Assembly: GCA_002428685.1 (NCBI GenBank)
Contig: DIXL01000060.1
Coordinates: 10,858-34,934 of the forward strand
Direction of reading: 5' to 3'
DNA: 24,077 bases
Source: Cloacimonetes bacterium UBA6081
Lineage (GTDB): Bacteria; Cloacimonadota; Cloacimonadia; Cloacimonadales; Cloacimonadaceae
Shown: positions 1 to 8,300 of the stretch, piece by piece
How the letters are laid out: each line of letters begins with the position of its first letter
Numbering within the stretch: position 1 is the stretch's first letter
Translations under genes and position numbers: made by a program
Notes under the pieces: model-generated
Seen by the model: only the letters and a program-made list of their open reading frames with translations
Told to the model about the DNA's origin: nothing
Databases searched by the model: none

Positions 1-9
1 AGTATTGGG

Positions 10-97
10 GTGGCAATCTCCTGATTACCACAAGCCGATCGGGAGATCGGCTTCCCTACGATCGGGAGATCGGCTTCCCTATGCTTGACATGACACT
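10..97. repeat. REP-like palindromic repeat, left edge copy
   Basis: This stretch is a chain of short hairpins. Positions 10-31 form a 9-bp stem (one mismatch) around a TCCT loop. Positions 32-53 form a perfect 9-bp stem, AAGCCGATC/GATCGGCTT, around GGGA. A 23-bp unit containing the second hairpin is tandemly duplicated (36-58 and 59-81). The same sequence appears in inverted orientation at 24019-24077, with only one copy of the 23-bp unit. The two copies share the inner boundary AGTGTCATGTCAAGCAT. It could be a REP/MITE-type repeat or the end of an insertion sequence. Because the window starts and stops inside or beside it, it may also be the repeat at which an assembly broke. Confidence 0.75.
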
Positions 98-106
98 ACA
101 TGGAGA

Positions 107-670
107 ATGGAGAATGGGATCAAGATCTTCGAACGTTGTTTTGGAGTGAAGCGTCTAGTCAAATCATCCACCGGTATTACCAGATACTGGAATAAGGACA
201 ATTGCAGATCGCTAAATGAAACTCTGTTGCAAAACATCTGCAAGTACTTCTTGCGTCCAGTGCTTGAATATGCCAGGACAGAAAGGGATACCCTGCGTTT
301 CGATTCCACTGTCATAACGCACTACAGAACTCAGGAGGGAGCCAGGAAGGGCTACAATCCCGCCAAGCGAGGCAGACCGTCAAACCACCCTCAGATAGCT
401 TTTTTAGGTAGTGGATATACCGTCAACTTTTGGAATAGGCCAGGCAATACACGTTCTGCCAATGGTATTGTTGACTTCTATACTCAGACCAGAGGCTTTA
501 TCGGAGACATCAAGATCGAACGGGTATTGGCGGATAGTGGTTATTATGACCGCAAATTCATCCTCAAGCTCGAAGAAGACAATATGGAGTATGTGATATC
601 TGCTCCCATACATCATTTTTTTCAGAGGATCGTTTACCATCAGACTGATTGGACGTGGATCGATGACGGT
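107..670 (+). pseudogene. IS1380-like (DDE group 1) transposase, N-terminal remnant
   Basis: The reading frame from 107 encodes about 190 residues of a DDE transposase. The best signature is at residues 65-92: FDSTVITHY, then QEGARKGYNPAKRGRPS. It is followed by LADSGYYDRKF near residues 141-151. D66 and D143 are the likely first two catalytic aspartates. This pattern is typical of IS1380-family (DDE_Tnp_1_4) enzymes. Family members are usually more than 400 residues long, so the C-terminal half with the third acidic residue is missing. Homology appears to stop near WTWIDDGTA, and the frame then runs out at 724 in unrelated-looking sequence. A palindromic repeat lies immediately upstream, and the natural N-terminus may also be lost. 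I regard it as a dead fragment; the family assignment is from recognition of motifs, not a search. Confidence 0.7.
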
Positions 671-1130
671 ACTGCATTATTTGGGTTTATTTTGCGATTT
701 TCCCGGACAGCCAGACCTGAGTGAGAACAAGATTATTGAAAAAGCACTCAGAAGGTATAAAATGCGCTGGAAAATCGAGGAAGTTTACCGGCATTTCAAA
801 CAAGTCTATGGGTGGGAAAAGATGCAACTAACCACATATATAAGACTCCAAAACATGAACCAAATACTCTTGCTTACAATGTGTTACCTGTATTCATTAA
901 AGAAATTCGCAGACCATTACTTGATCGCATTCCCTGCCATTATGAAATATGCGAACCTAGACTGGAAGAAGATTTACGGTTTTGTGTATTATCGCTTGTC
1001 AGAACTTGTGGATACCTGCTTTAGCTCTGTTACAAGGTTCAACATAAATCCCTATCAAGGTAAATGGCATGAAGAAAATCAGCTTATCATACCCTGTTTA
1101 AAAAAACGGGGGGATGAGAGTATCAGTTAG
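664..1130 (+). pseudogene. IS4-like transposase, C-terminal remnant
   Basis: A second frame, shifted relative to the preceding transposase fragment, encodes about 150 residues. From residue 32 it reads YKMRWKIEEVYRHFK, which fits exactly the Y-(2)-R-(3)-E-(6)-K signature of IS4-family DDE transposases; the E is the third catalytic acidic residue. The following stretch (QLTTYIRLQNMNQILLLTM) resembles the hydrophobic helix that follows this motif in IS4 enzymes. The N-terminal DDE aspartates are absent from this frame. The upstream fragment resembles a different family (IS1380), so this is more likely a junction of two insertion-sequence remnants than one frameshifted gene. No start codon with a ribosome binding site belongs to it, so it is unlikely to be expressed. 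Confidence 0.65.
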
Positions 1131-1193
1131 GCCTTGACATAATCCTTTGAACCAAGAGACTGGTTCTATTATTTTATTAAACAGAGGTTTTGA

Positions 1194-1835
1194 ATGAAGT
1201 CACTCATATTAGCCCTTGTCCTTCTGTGTTTTGCCAATGCAGTAACTGCAGCAGAGAATAATGATCCAATATCCGCTTATTTGGCAAACCCGGATCATAC
1301 CACATTCGAGAAGGCTGTTGAGGCAGCATCAGACAGTGTATCGCAGAGTAGTAGTCCCAATCTTTACAAATTGAGATTGGCCTATATTGCTGAGAATGAA
1401 GTGTCGAGGTTGTTAAATGATCTGGATTCGATAAAGGCAGAGCTGTCAACTGGAGAGCTTTTTACACTTGCCAATATATACCTGAGCAGGTCAGAATATA
1501 AACTTGCAGTAGCTTTGTATGACAGTTTAAACGAAGCCTATCCAAAATGGTCTTGCCCCTGGCGGCACAAAGGTGAAGCTTATTACAGGCTGAAGGATTT
1601 TAACGAGGCATCTGCTGCTCTCCAACAAGCTATTGCTACAAATGAAAAGCACTACGATGCTTACATCTGGATGGCAATGACGCTAAAGGAACTCGGGCAG
1701 TATTCCGCAGCACTTAAGCACTTGGATAAGGCACTTGAACTATCTCCGGATGCAGAACAAAGCGAAGACGAAGCACTGTCTCAAGCTCAAATAGACAGCC
1801 TATATAAAGAACTGCAAGACCGGATACGCAGATAA
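1194..1835 (+). CDS. exported TPR-repeat protein
   Basis: This 213-residue protein has a clear Sec signal peptide (MKSLILALVLLCFANAVTA, cleavage near residue 19), so it should be periplasmic. After a helical segment there are three tetratricopeptide-like repeats at roughly residues 86-117, 119-153 and 154-187. The last two are the best, with A-x-x-x-L-x-x-A-I and Y-x-x-A-L-x-x-L-x-x-A-L-x-L-x-P spacing. TPR modules scaffold protein-protein contacts; no catalytic motif is visible. The start is supported by AGAGG at 1183-1187, six bases upstream of the ATG. The gene follows transposase debris and is separated from the kinase cassette by about 200 bp carrying an inverted-repeat element, so membership in that operon is not evident. 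The partner is unknown. Confidence 0.85.
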   Translation: MKSLILALVLLCFANAVTAAENNDPISAYLANPDHTTFEKAVEAASDSVSQSSSPNLYKLRLAYIAENEVSRLLNDLDSIKAELSTGELFTLANIYLSRSEYKLAVALYDSLNEAYPKWSCPWRHKGEAYYRLKDFNEASAALQQAIATNEKHYDAYIWMAMTLKELGQYSAALKHLDKALELSPDAEQSEDEALSQAQIDSLYKELQDRIRR

Positions 1836-1840
1836 GCCCA

Positions 1841-1950
1841 GTTTTAACTCACAATTTTGGAGGTTAGGAAGGTTTGATACTCGGTTTGTTTGAGTGAAGA
1901 AAGAGGTGGCAAAATAGTGTGAGAACTGGGGTAAAATTGTGAGTCAAAAC
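1841..1950. repeat. 110-bp element with 18-bp terminal inverted repeats (MITE-like)
   Basis: Positions 1841-1858 (GTTTTAACTCACAATTTT) and 1933-1950 (AAAATTGTGAGTCAAAAC) are reverse complements with one mismatch. The 74-bp interior has no convincing ORF. The size and termini fit a small non-autonomous insertion (MITE-like) or a long-range hairpin. It lies directly after the TPR gene stop and before the next gene, so it could also work as a transcript-ending structure. Only one copy is present in the window. Confidence 0.55.
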
Positions 1951-2036
1951 AGATAATCAAATAAAACGTCCAGTAAACTTGACAAAATAAGACTGTGGAT
2001 AAAACCGACAAACACAGTATAGCGTAAGGATTAAAC

Positions 2037-2585
2037 ATGCTTGAAGCCATATCCGGCAAGGTGTTTGCCACAATAGTAACGCTTTCCGTGTTTTTGTTTT
2101 CATCCTACACGGGTAACGACCCCAGCCTGAAAGGCTTTAACAGCCGGGTGGGAGAAAATTATCTTCAGCTAAGAACCTCACTATACAGTGCTTTTGAAAA
2201 TGACTTCCCTGATGTGTTTAGAAGCGGCAGCACAATTCCGGTGAATTTTAAGCTGACCATCAAAGGCAAACACCAAAATCTTTACCAGCATACTTTTGTC
2301 AATTCGGTGAATTATGACCCTGCCAAAGGAGTTTTCAACCTCAGCCTCGGAGGCATGAACCGCAAGCTGCAAACCGATAGTTACGAAAAAATGTTAGCTG
2401 AAATATCGGTATTTGAGTGCTCAATTCCCTACCAGCCTGCTTGGGGAGATGTTACTATCAATCTGGAAGCATCGCTACCCACAGTCCGCTTTCAGCAATT
2501 GCAGAAAAATGTAGATTTGATGGTGCTGTGGAAATACAAAAAGCCGCGGACCTCCACAAGCTTGAATTTGCGTAAAATGTCATAA
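2037..2585 (+). CDS. small exported protein upstream of histidine kinase (possibly DUF4390-like)
   Basis: This 182-residue protein begins with a hydrophobic segment (about residues 8-23, FATIVTLSVFLFSS) that looks like a signal peptide or membrane anchor. The remainder is predicted to be beta-rich, with no catalytic motif that I recognise. The central part (about residues 58-70, FRSGSTIPVNFKL) and the C-terminal SLPTVRF then LMVLWKY segment recall DUF4390 proteins. That family is often encoded directly upstream of an NtrY-like kinase and NtrX-like regulator, and the gene order here is the same. I infer the family mainly from that context; the sequence match is weak by eye. The start is supported by AAGGA at 2026-2030, six bases before the ATG. 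Only 19 bp separate the stop from the kinase start, so co-transcription is likely. It might sense or transmit an envelope signal to the kinase. Confidence 0.75.
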   Translation: MLEAISGKVFATIVTLSVFLFSSYTGNDPSLKGFNSRVGENYLQLRTSLYSAFENDFPDVFRSGSTIPVNFKLTIKGKHQNLYQHTFVNSVNYDPAKGVFNLSLGGMNRKLQTDSYEKMLAEISVFECSIPYQPAWGDVTINLEASLPTVRFQQLQKNVDLMVLWKYKKPRTSTSLNLRKMS

Positions 2586-2604
2586 ACAAAGGTGATAGGT
2601 TTAT

Positions 2605-3762
2605 ATGAAGTTTTCCCGCCCCGGTATTAGAACCTGGATATTGCTGCTATATCTATTTGTTTCAATTGGCAGCTTGTTGGTGCTGAATAATGTGTTTCAA
2701 ACCAACCAGAAACAGATTCAGGAAGCGATGAATCATTTGGAATTGGGAGATGACCTGCGTCAGGTGAAGCTATACAGCCATGCGGATTCTTTGAAAGTGT
2801 CAGCGATTATGAAAACCTATGGGGAAGCTAAGAGTATAATTCATCTAAGCCTTAGCGAATCCCGATTTTATGTGGCTTTAACCCTGTTTTTTATCATTTT
2901 GGCTTCATCGCTGATTTTTATAGTGGTGCTTAGCAGAATCAGTAAACCCTTGCGGGAGCTTAAAAACGCCACCGACCAGATCAGGCTTGGCAATTTTAGT
3001 GTGCATCTGCCTGAAACCGGCATTCACGAAATGAAGCTGCTGAAGAACAGTTTTAATGTAATGAGCCGTGAATTGGAAGCCATTCAAAAGCGGCTGTTAG
3101 TGGCAGAAAAAGAGATGATCTGGAAGGAATTATCACGCATTCTGGCGCATGAGATCAAGAATCCCTTAACCCCTATTCAGCTTGCAGTGCAGCGTTTGGA
3201 AGAACGCCTGGCCACCGATCCGGACAGCACTCCCTTAATTCTAAACGAGTCGCTGGAAATAATAAAACAGGAAATTGAGAATCTGAAGTTGCTGGCACAG
3301 GACTTTTCCAGCTTTGCCAAAATTAGTAAGGCGCAGCTGGAAACCCTGGATCCTGCCCAAAGCATTATGGATATCAGCAGGTCTTATGCGGCGGACTATA
3401 ACTTGCAGCTAAACCTGTTGCCAAATCAAAAAATCAACTTTGATAAAACCCATTTTTATCAGATAATTACCAATGTGTTGCAGAACGCCATGGATGCATC
3501 TGAAGCAAATCAACCCATTTATGTAACCCTGAACAGAGATAAAAGTTACTTGATTATCAGCATCAAAGATCAAGGCGTAGGGATTGAAGGTGAAGACCTG
3601 CTACGCATTTTTGAACCCTATTTTACACGCAAAAACAAAGGCACGGGACTTGGCCTGGCCTTGGTGAAAAAGCTGTGCGAAGCCAATTCCGCCATCGTGC
3701 GGGTGAAAAGCAAACCCGGAGAAGGCAGTGAATTTACCATTATAGTAGAGGCTTTGGACTAA
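2605..3762 (+). CDS. NtrY-like membrane sensor histidine kinase
   Basis: This 385-residue kinase has two membrane segments (about residues 11-30 and 88-110) enclosing a short periplasmic loop of about 57 residues. A HAMP linker follows (about 111-163), then a HisKA domain with the H-box LAHEIKNPLTP; H182 is the phosphoacceptor. The HATPase domain shows the N-box NVLQNAMDAS (290-299), G1 DQGVG (322-326), F-box IFEPYFT (335-341) and G2 GTGLGL (346-351), so it looks fully active. The H-box and the run EPYFTRKNKGTGLGLA are typical of the NtrY branch, but NtrY usually has four membrane segments and a PAS domain; both are lacking here, making this a reduced version. The start is preceded by AAAGGTGAT at 2588-2596. 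It presumably phosphorylates the adjacent regulator; its signal is unknown. Confidence 0.93.
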   Translation: MKFSRPGIRTWILLLYLFVSIGSLLVLNNVFQTNQKQIQEAMNHLELGDDLRQVKLYSHADSLKVSAIMKTYGEAKSIIHLSLSESRFYVALTLFFIILASSLIFIVVLSRISKPLRELKNATDQIRLGNFSVHLPETGIHEMKLLKNSFNVMSRELEAIQKRLLVAEKEMIWKELSRILAHEIKNPLTPIQLAVQRLEERLATDPDSTPLILNESLEIIKQEIENLKLLAQDFSSFAKISKAQLETLDPAQSIMDISRSYAADYNLQLNLLPNQKINFDKTHFYQIITNVLQNAMDASEANQPIYVTLNRDKSYLIISIKDQGVGIEGEDLLRIFEPYFTRKNKGTGLGLALVKKLCEANSAIVRVKSKPGEGSEFTIIVEALD

Positions 3763-5118
3763 GTGAAAATTCTTATTATTGATGATGAAAAGAATATCTG
3801 CCTAACCCTGACGCAAATTTTGGGTGACGAAGGCTATGAGGTGGAAAGCCGGCAAAATGCCAGAGAAGGCTTGATGGCTGCTGAGGAGCTGGATGCAGAC
3901 ATTATCTTACTGGATGTAAAGCTGCCGGATATCAATGGGATTGAAGTGCTGGGAAAGCTAAGAAAAAGCCAGCCCGAAACGCCGGTGATTATGATTTCCG
4001 GCAATAGCAGCATTGCCGATGCCGTAAAAGCTATAAAACTGGGTGCTTTTGACTTTCTGGAAAAACCGCTAAGCCTGCCCAAAGTGAAGATCACTATTGC
4101 CAAAGCGGTGGCATTCTCGCGTCTTTCCAAAGAAAATGCAAGGATGCGCGCCGAGTATGAACAGAGCTGGAATTTGATTGGCGAAAGCAAGGTGATGCAA
4201 GAGCTGGATAAGCTTATTAGCAAAATTGCGCCTTCCAATGCCAAAGTGCTGATCCAGGGCGAAAGCGGAACGGGAAAAGAGCTGGTAGCGCGCCTGATTC
4301 ATGCCCGCAGCAACAGACTGAATAAGCCGTTTATAAAGTTCAATTCTGCTGCCATCCCACGTGAACTGGTGGAAAGTGAACTCTTTGGCTATGAGCGCGG
4401 AGCCTTTACAGGAGCGCAAAATCGCAAAAAAGGCAAGCTGGAAGAAGCCGATGGCGGAACGCTGTTTTTGGATGAAATTGGCGATATGGAATCCGCTGCC
4501 CAGGCCAAAATCCTGCGCGTGATTCAGGAAGGCGAATTTGAACGTGTGGGCGGAAACCACACTCACCGCATAGATGTGCGGGTAATTGCAGCCACGAACA
4601 AGAACCTGGCTGAAATGGTGGCCAACGGTGGCTTTAGGGAAGACCTGTTTTACCGGCTGAATGTGGTGCCGGTTTACACTTCTCCGCTGCGTGAACGCAA
4701 GGAAGACATCCCTTTGTTAGTCAATCACTTCTCCCGCATTGTTGCCCTGGAAATGGGCAGCCGCATAAAGCAATTTGGGATGAAAGCCCTGGAACTTCTT
4801 GCTAAACCAAACTACCCCGGAAACGTGCGTGAATTGCGCAATATTATTGAACGGATTTATCTGCTGTGCGACAGGGAAACTTTGGAACCTGCAGACATCG
4901 AAGGCTTGCTTCCAGGGGCAGTAATATCTCCTGAACTGTCTGCTTTTTGGACAAATACAGAATTATATACTACCAAAAAGCGAGAATTTGAAATCCGCTA
5001 TCTATCTGCCCAGCTGCAGCTTTTTGGGGGCAGCATTAGCAAAACCGCCGAAGCTTTGGGTTTGCAGCAAAGCAATCTGTCCCGCAAACTGCAGGAACTG
5101 GGGATAAAATCCTTTTGA
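3763..5118 (+). CDS. sigma-54-dependent response regulator (NtrX/AtoC type)
   Basis: This 451-residue protein has three domains. The receiver (1-120) has acidic residues D7/D8, phosphoacceptor D51 in ILLDVKLP, and K101. The AAA+ domain (about 137-370) has Walker A GESGTGKE (166-173), the sigma-54 contact loop GAFTGA (213-218), Walker B GGTLFLDEIGD (231-241), FREDLFYRLNV (291-301) and NVRELRN (354-360). A Fis-type helix-turn-helix closes the protein (about 405-451, ending SNLSRKLQELGI). Everything needed to open sigma-54 promoters is intact. The start is GTG at 3763, immediately after the kinase TAA with no spacer; AGAGG at 3747-3751 lies inside the kinase gene. This implies translational coupling. 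Targets cannot be read from the window: I found no upstream site with the correct -24/-12 spacing. A REPIN-like hairpin element starts 17 bp after the stop. Confidence 0.95.
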   Translation: MKILIIDDEKNICLTLTQILGDEGYEVESRQNAREGLMAAEELDADIILLDVKLPDINGIEVLGKLRKSQPETPVIMISGNSSIADAVKAIKLGAFDFLEKPLSLPKVKITIAKAVAFSRLSKENARMRAEYEQSWNLIGESKVMQELDKLISKIAPSNAKVLIQGESGTGKELVARLIHARSNRLNKPFIKFNSAAIPRELVESELFGYERGAFTGAQNRKKGKLEEADGGTLFLDEIGDMESAAQAKILRVIQEGEFERVGGNHTHRIDVRVIAATNKNLAEMVANGGFREDLFYRLNVVPVYTSPLRERKEDIPLLVNHFSRIVALEMGSRIKQFGMKALELLAKPNYPGNVRELRNIIERIYLLCDRETLEPADIEGLLPGAVISPELSAFWTNTELYTTKKREFEIRYLSAQLQLFGGSISKTAEALGLQQSNLSRKLQELGIKSF

Positions 5119-5135
5119 AAACGCTCAAAACCCTC

Positions 5136-5276
5136 TTGTCATTCCCTCGGAGGAGGGAATCCAGCACTGTAAAATCCCGAAGGGATGGCACATAATATGT
5201 TGCTATCTAAACCTTTATATGTCGTTCTTCCAGAACTTATCAAAGGGCTGGATTCCCGCCTCCGCGGGAACGACAA
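5136..5276. repeat. REPIN-like element, copy 1 (141 bp)
   Basis: Two REP-type hairpins face each other at the ends. The left one has stem ATTCCCTC/GAGGGAAT around GGAG (5141-5160). The right one has stem TTCCCGC/GCGGGAA around CTCC (5253-5270). Each is preceded or followed by a GTCA/GTCG-type tetranucleotide and TTG/CAA termini. The spacer holds two small perfect stems: ATCCC-GAA-GGGAT (5174-5186) and GTTCT-TCC-AGAAC (5224-5236). A second copy at 11450-11590 is identical at 135 of 141 positions by my count. The right end is only about 14 bp from the ribosome binding site of the next gene. The layout resembles REP doublets mobilised by REP-associated tyrosine transposases; no such transposase is in the window. 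Confidence 0.85.
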
Positions 5277-5300
5277 GACAGAATATCTTGAGAGGTTAGC

Positions 5301-8300
5301 ATGAAACACTTTTTACTGTTGGCAGTAATTTACTGCTGGGTTGCAGTTTGCCTGTGCGCAGAGGTCCACCAACCTTATAGCTACAAAACCGCCTGGGATG
5401 AAATTGAAAAGCTGTATCACGACAGATTGCCCCAATCCATGGCGATAAAAGTAGATTCGCTCTATGAGGTTGCTGTGAAAGAAAACAAGGTGGATCAACA
5501 GATTAAAACCCTGATCTATAAACTTATGGTTTTGCAGCAGGTGGAGGAATTCTCGGCTCAGAAAGCCATCAATAAGGTTCAGGAACACCTGAAAACTTCC
5601 ACATTCCCCGCTAATGCAGTTTTGCACAGCATGCTGGCACAGCTATATTGGTCTTATTATCAAGGTGGCCGCGGCAGGTATGCACAGCGAAGCGAAACCG
5701 TTAATTTCCAAAGGGATGACATCGCCACCTGGGACCTTAAGACCATTGCCAAAGAGACCATAAAAGAGTATCAGCTATCCTTAGCGCAGCCTCGGGAACT
5801 GCAAAAACACCATATTGCCGATTACCCCGCCTTCGTTTATTCCGGAGGCAGTGAAGAACGAAGCTTGCGTCCCACGCTATACGACTTTCTGGCGCATACA
5901 GCCTTAAACTTTTATCAAAATGACGAATCCGGCCTTACCCTGCCACCGGAGGAATTCAGCATAACCGACAGTAAGTTTTTCCAAAGTGCTGCTGGTTTTG
6001 CAAAGATGAATATAACCTCACCGGACAGCCTTTCTTTAATGTTCCAGGCTGCATTGCTGTATCAGGATTTGATCCGCTTTCACATGCAAGATGCAGATCC
6101 CTCAGCTTTGGTAGAAATAAACCTGGAAAGGTTGGATTTTGTTTACCGAAACTGCAAATTGCCCCAGCCGGAGCAGTATTACGAAGCAGCCTTGCGCTAT
6201 GAAATGGAAGCCTATAAGGATCACCCCATTTCTGCCTTTGTCACTTACAAACTTGCCTTGCTTTTCGAGAGCCTGGCAGGTAAATACAAAGAGGATGTGT
6301 CCGAGGACTACCGTTGGGACTATAAACATGCCAAAGAGCTTTGCGAACAAGCGGTTAAAGACAATCCTAATAGCTTTGGAGGACAGTCTTGCTATGGCTT
6401 AATCAAAAGCATAATGGCCCCGGCAGCTAACCTGAGCGTGGAGCAATATATGTTGCCAAATGCTCCCGTGAAAGCACTCTTAAGTGCTAAGAATGTATTA
6501 CAGATAAAGCTTAGTGTTTACCGCATACCCTATCCTGCGCTGGCAGACAAGGATTACAACGAAGATAATAAATGGACAAATGAGGGTAATAAAAAGCTGT
6601 ATGAACTGCAGAATAAGAAACCATCCTGGAGCCAGCACTTAATGGTGCCCAACGAAGGTGATTACCGTAACCATACTTTTGAGCTGGCCTTAACCAGTCT
6701 GCCAATGGGACACTATATCCTGATAGCTACAGACTGGAACAAAGTTTATGATGCGCCCGGTAGCTTTCTGGCCTACACCTTCTTCAGTTGCACAGAGATA
6801 TCCTTTATCAATCCCTCCATTTCTAACGGCAGCACTCTGATTGCAAATCGGAGAACAGGACAGCCGATTCCCGAGGCTAAGATGAGCCTATATGGGCTGA
6901 AGGACAACAATTATAATGCAGATTTGGAATTCAAGTGGTCAGCGAGCTCCTTAGCAGATGGATTAATTGTATATCCTATGATCAAGCAAGGGAACTGGGG
7001 AAACCGCAACAAAGCTTTGATAACCGCTGGTGCGGATTCGCTTATTATTGCTAATTATTATCCCTCAGGAAGCGGTTATAATCCCTACCCGAACAAGAGG
7101 GCTTTGCTATTCACCGACCGCGCTATCTATAGGCCGGGGCAAACCATTTATGTAAAAGGGATATTGTTCGATTCAGATGGTGAAAATCATTATACTCTGC
7201 AACCCGGCTATGAGATGCAGGTATCCTTAAGAGATGTGAACATGCAGAACATAAACACTCAGAAGCTGAAAACTAACGAATATGCCACCTTTAATTGCAG
7301 CTTCACTGCCCCTCAGGGTGTGCTTACGGGAACCATGAGCATCCAGACCAATTTCGGCTCTGTCAGCTTCAATGTGGAGGAATACAAGCGTCCCCGTTTT
7401 GAAGTAATCTTGGATAAGCCCAAGGAAACCTACAAACTGAACCAGCAGGTAAGCGTGCAAGGCAAAGCTCTTTCCTATGCGGGGTTCCCCATAGATAATG
7501 CCTCGGTTAGTTACCGGATATCCCGCCAGCCAAAGTATCCATCCTGGTATTGGTGGTGGGGTGCCATGCCCTCTTCCCCACAGAAGGAAATAGTAAACGG
7601 AACCGCCATAACCGATAACAAGGGAGAATTTATCCTGAAGTTTACCGCCACGAGTGATGAAACCGCCCTGCACAAATACAATCCCTATTTCACCTTTGTT
7701 ATAACTGTGGATGTAACCGATATCGGCGGTGAAACGCGTAGCGGAACTATGCAACTATCAATCGGCGAAAAAGAATTGATCCTGAATCCAGTATTGGCAA
7801 ACAACATTAACCTGAAAGACGTGCGTTTAACCCTTCCGATTATAACCACCAACCTCAGCGGGGAAAAAGTTACCGCCCAAGGCACAGTAAGCATCACCCG
7901 ACTGGAAGCTCCGAACCATGTGCAGAAGAAACGCCTGTGGAACGCTCCCGACCGCAATTATCTGGAACGTGATGAATTCCTAAGCTATTTTCCCACCGAT
8001 GTTTATGGTAAAGAGGACGAACCCGGTAGATGGAATAAGCTGGAATCGGTCTATAATGCCAGCTTCAACACGGCCGAAAGCGACACTTTAAGCATTAATG
8101 ACCTCAGCAGTTGGGAGCCGGGAGCTTATGTGCTGGAGGCCAGCACTAACTATAAGCAGCAGGAAATAAGCGTTATCAGATATTTCACAGTGTATAATTC
8201 CACTGCTACGTCCCTGCCCTACCCCCTGCCCTTCTGGTTTGTCCCTATCAAGGTAAGCTGCGAACCCGGTGAAAACGCAGAAGTGCTGCTCGGAAGCGGG

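Noticed and set aside
36..81. Tandem 23-bp units as a possible CRISPR array.
   Set aside because: Only two units, directly adjacent with no spacers, and each is self-palindromic; this is a tandem hairpin duplication.
107..1130. A single intact transposase spanning both frames.
   Set aside because: The two parts are in different frames and carry signatures of different families.
1134..1172. TTGACA at 1134 as a promoter for the TPR gene.
   Set aside because: The only good -10-like word (TATTAT at 1167) is far beyond the 16-18 base spacing.
3834..4566. Long minus-strand frames (136 and 165 codons) opposite the response regulator.
   Set aside because: They lie wholly inside a gene with intact AAA+ and receiver motifs, and their products show no recognisable domain.
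5186..5206. TGGCAC followed by TTGC in the REPIN-like spacer, a possible sigma-54 -24/-12 promoter for the macroglobulin gene (also in copy 2).
   Set aside because: There are eight bases between TGGCAC and TTGC, where the consensus has five. The GG-to-GC distance is therefore three bases too long, and the motif is part of a mobile repeat also found where no gene start fits.
7227..7754. 175-codon minus-strand frame opposite the macroglobulin gene.
   Set aside because: It is a shadow of the MG-domain coding region; no motif or ribosome binding site supports it.
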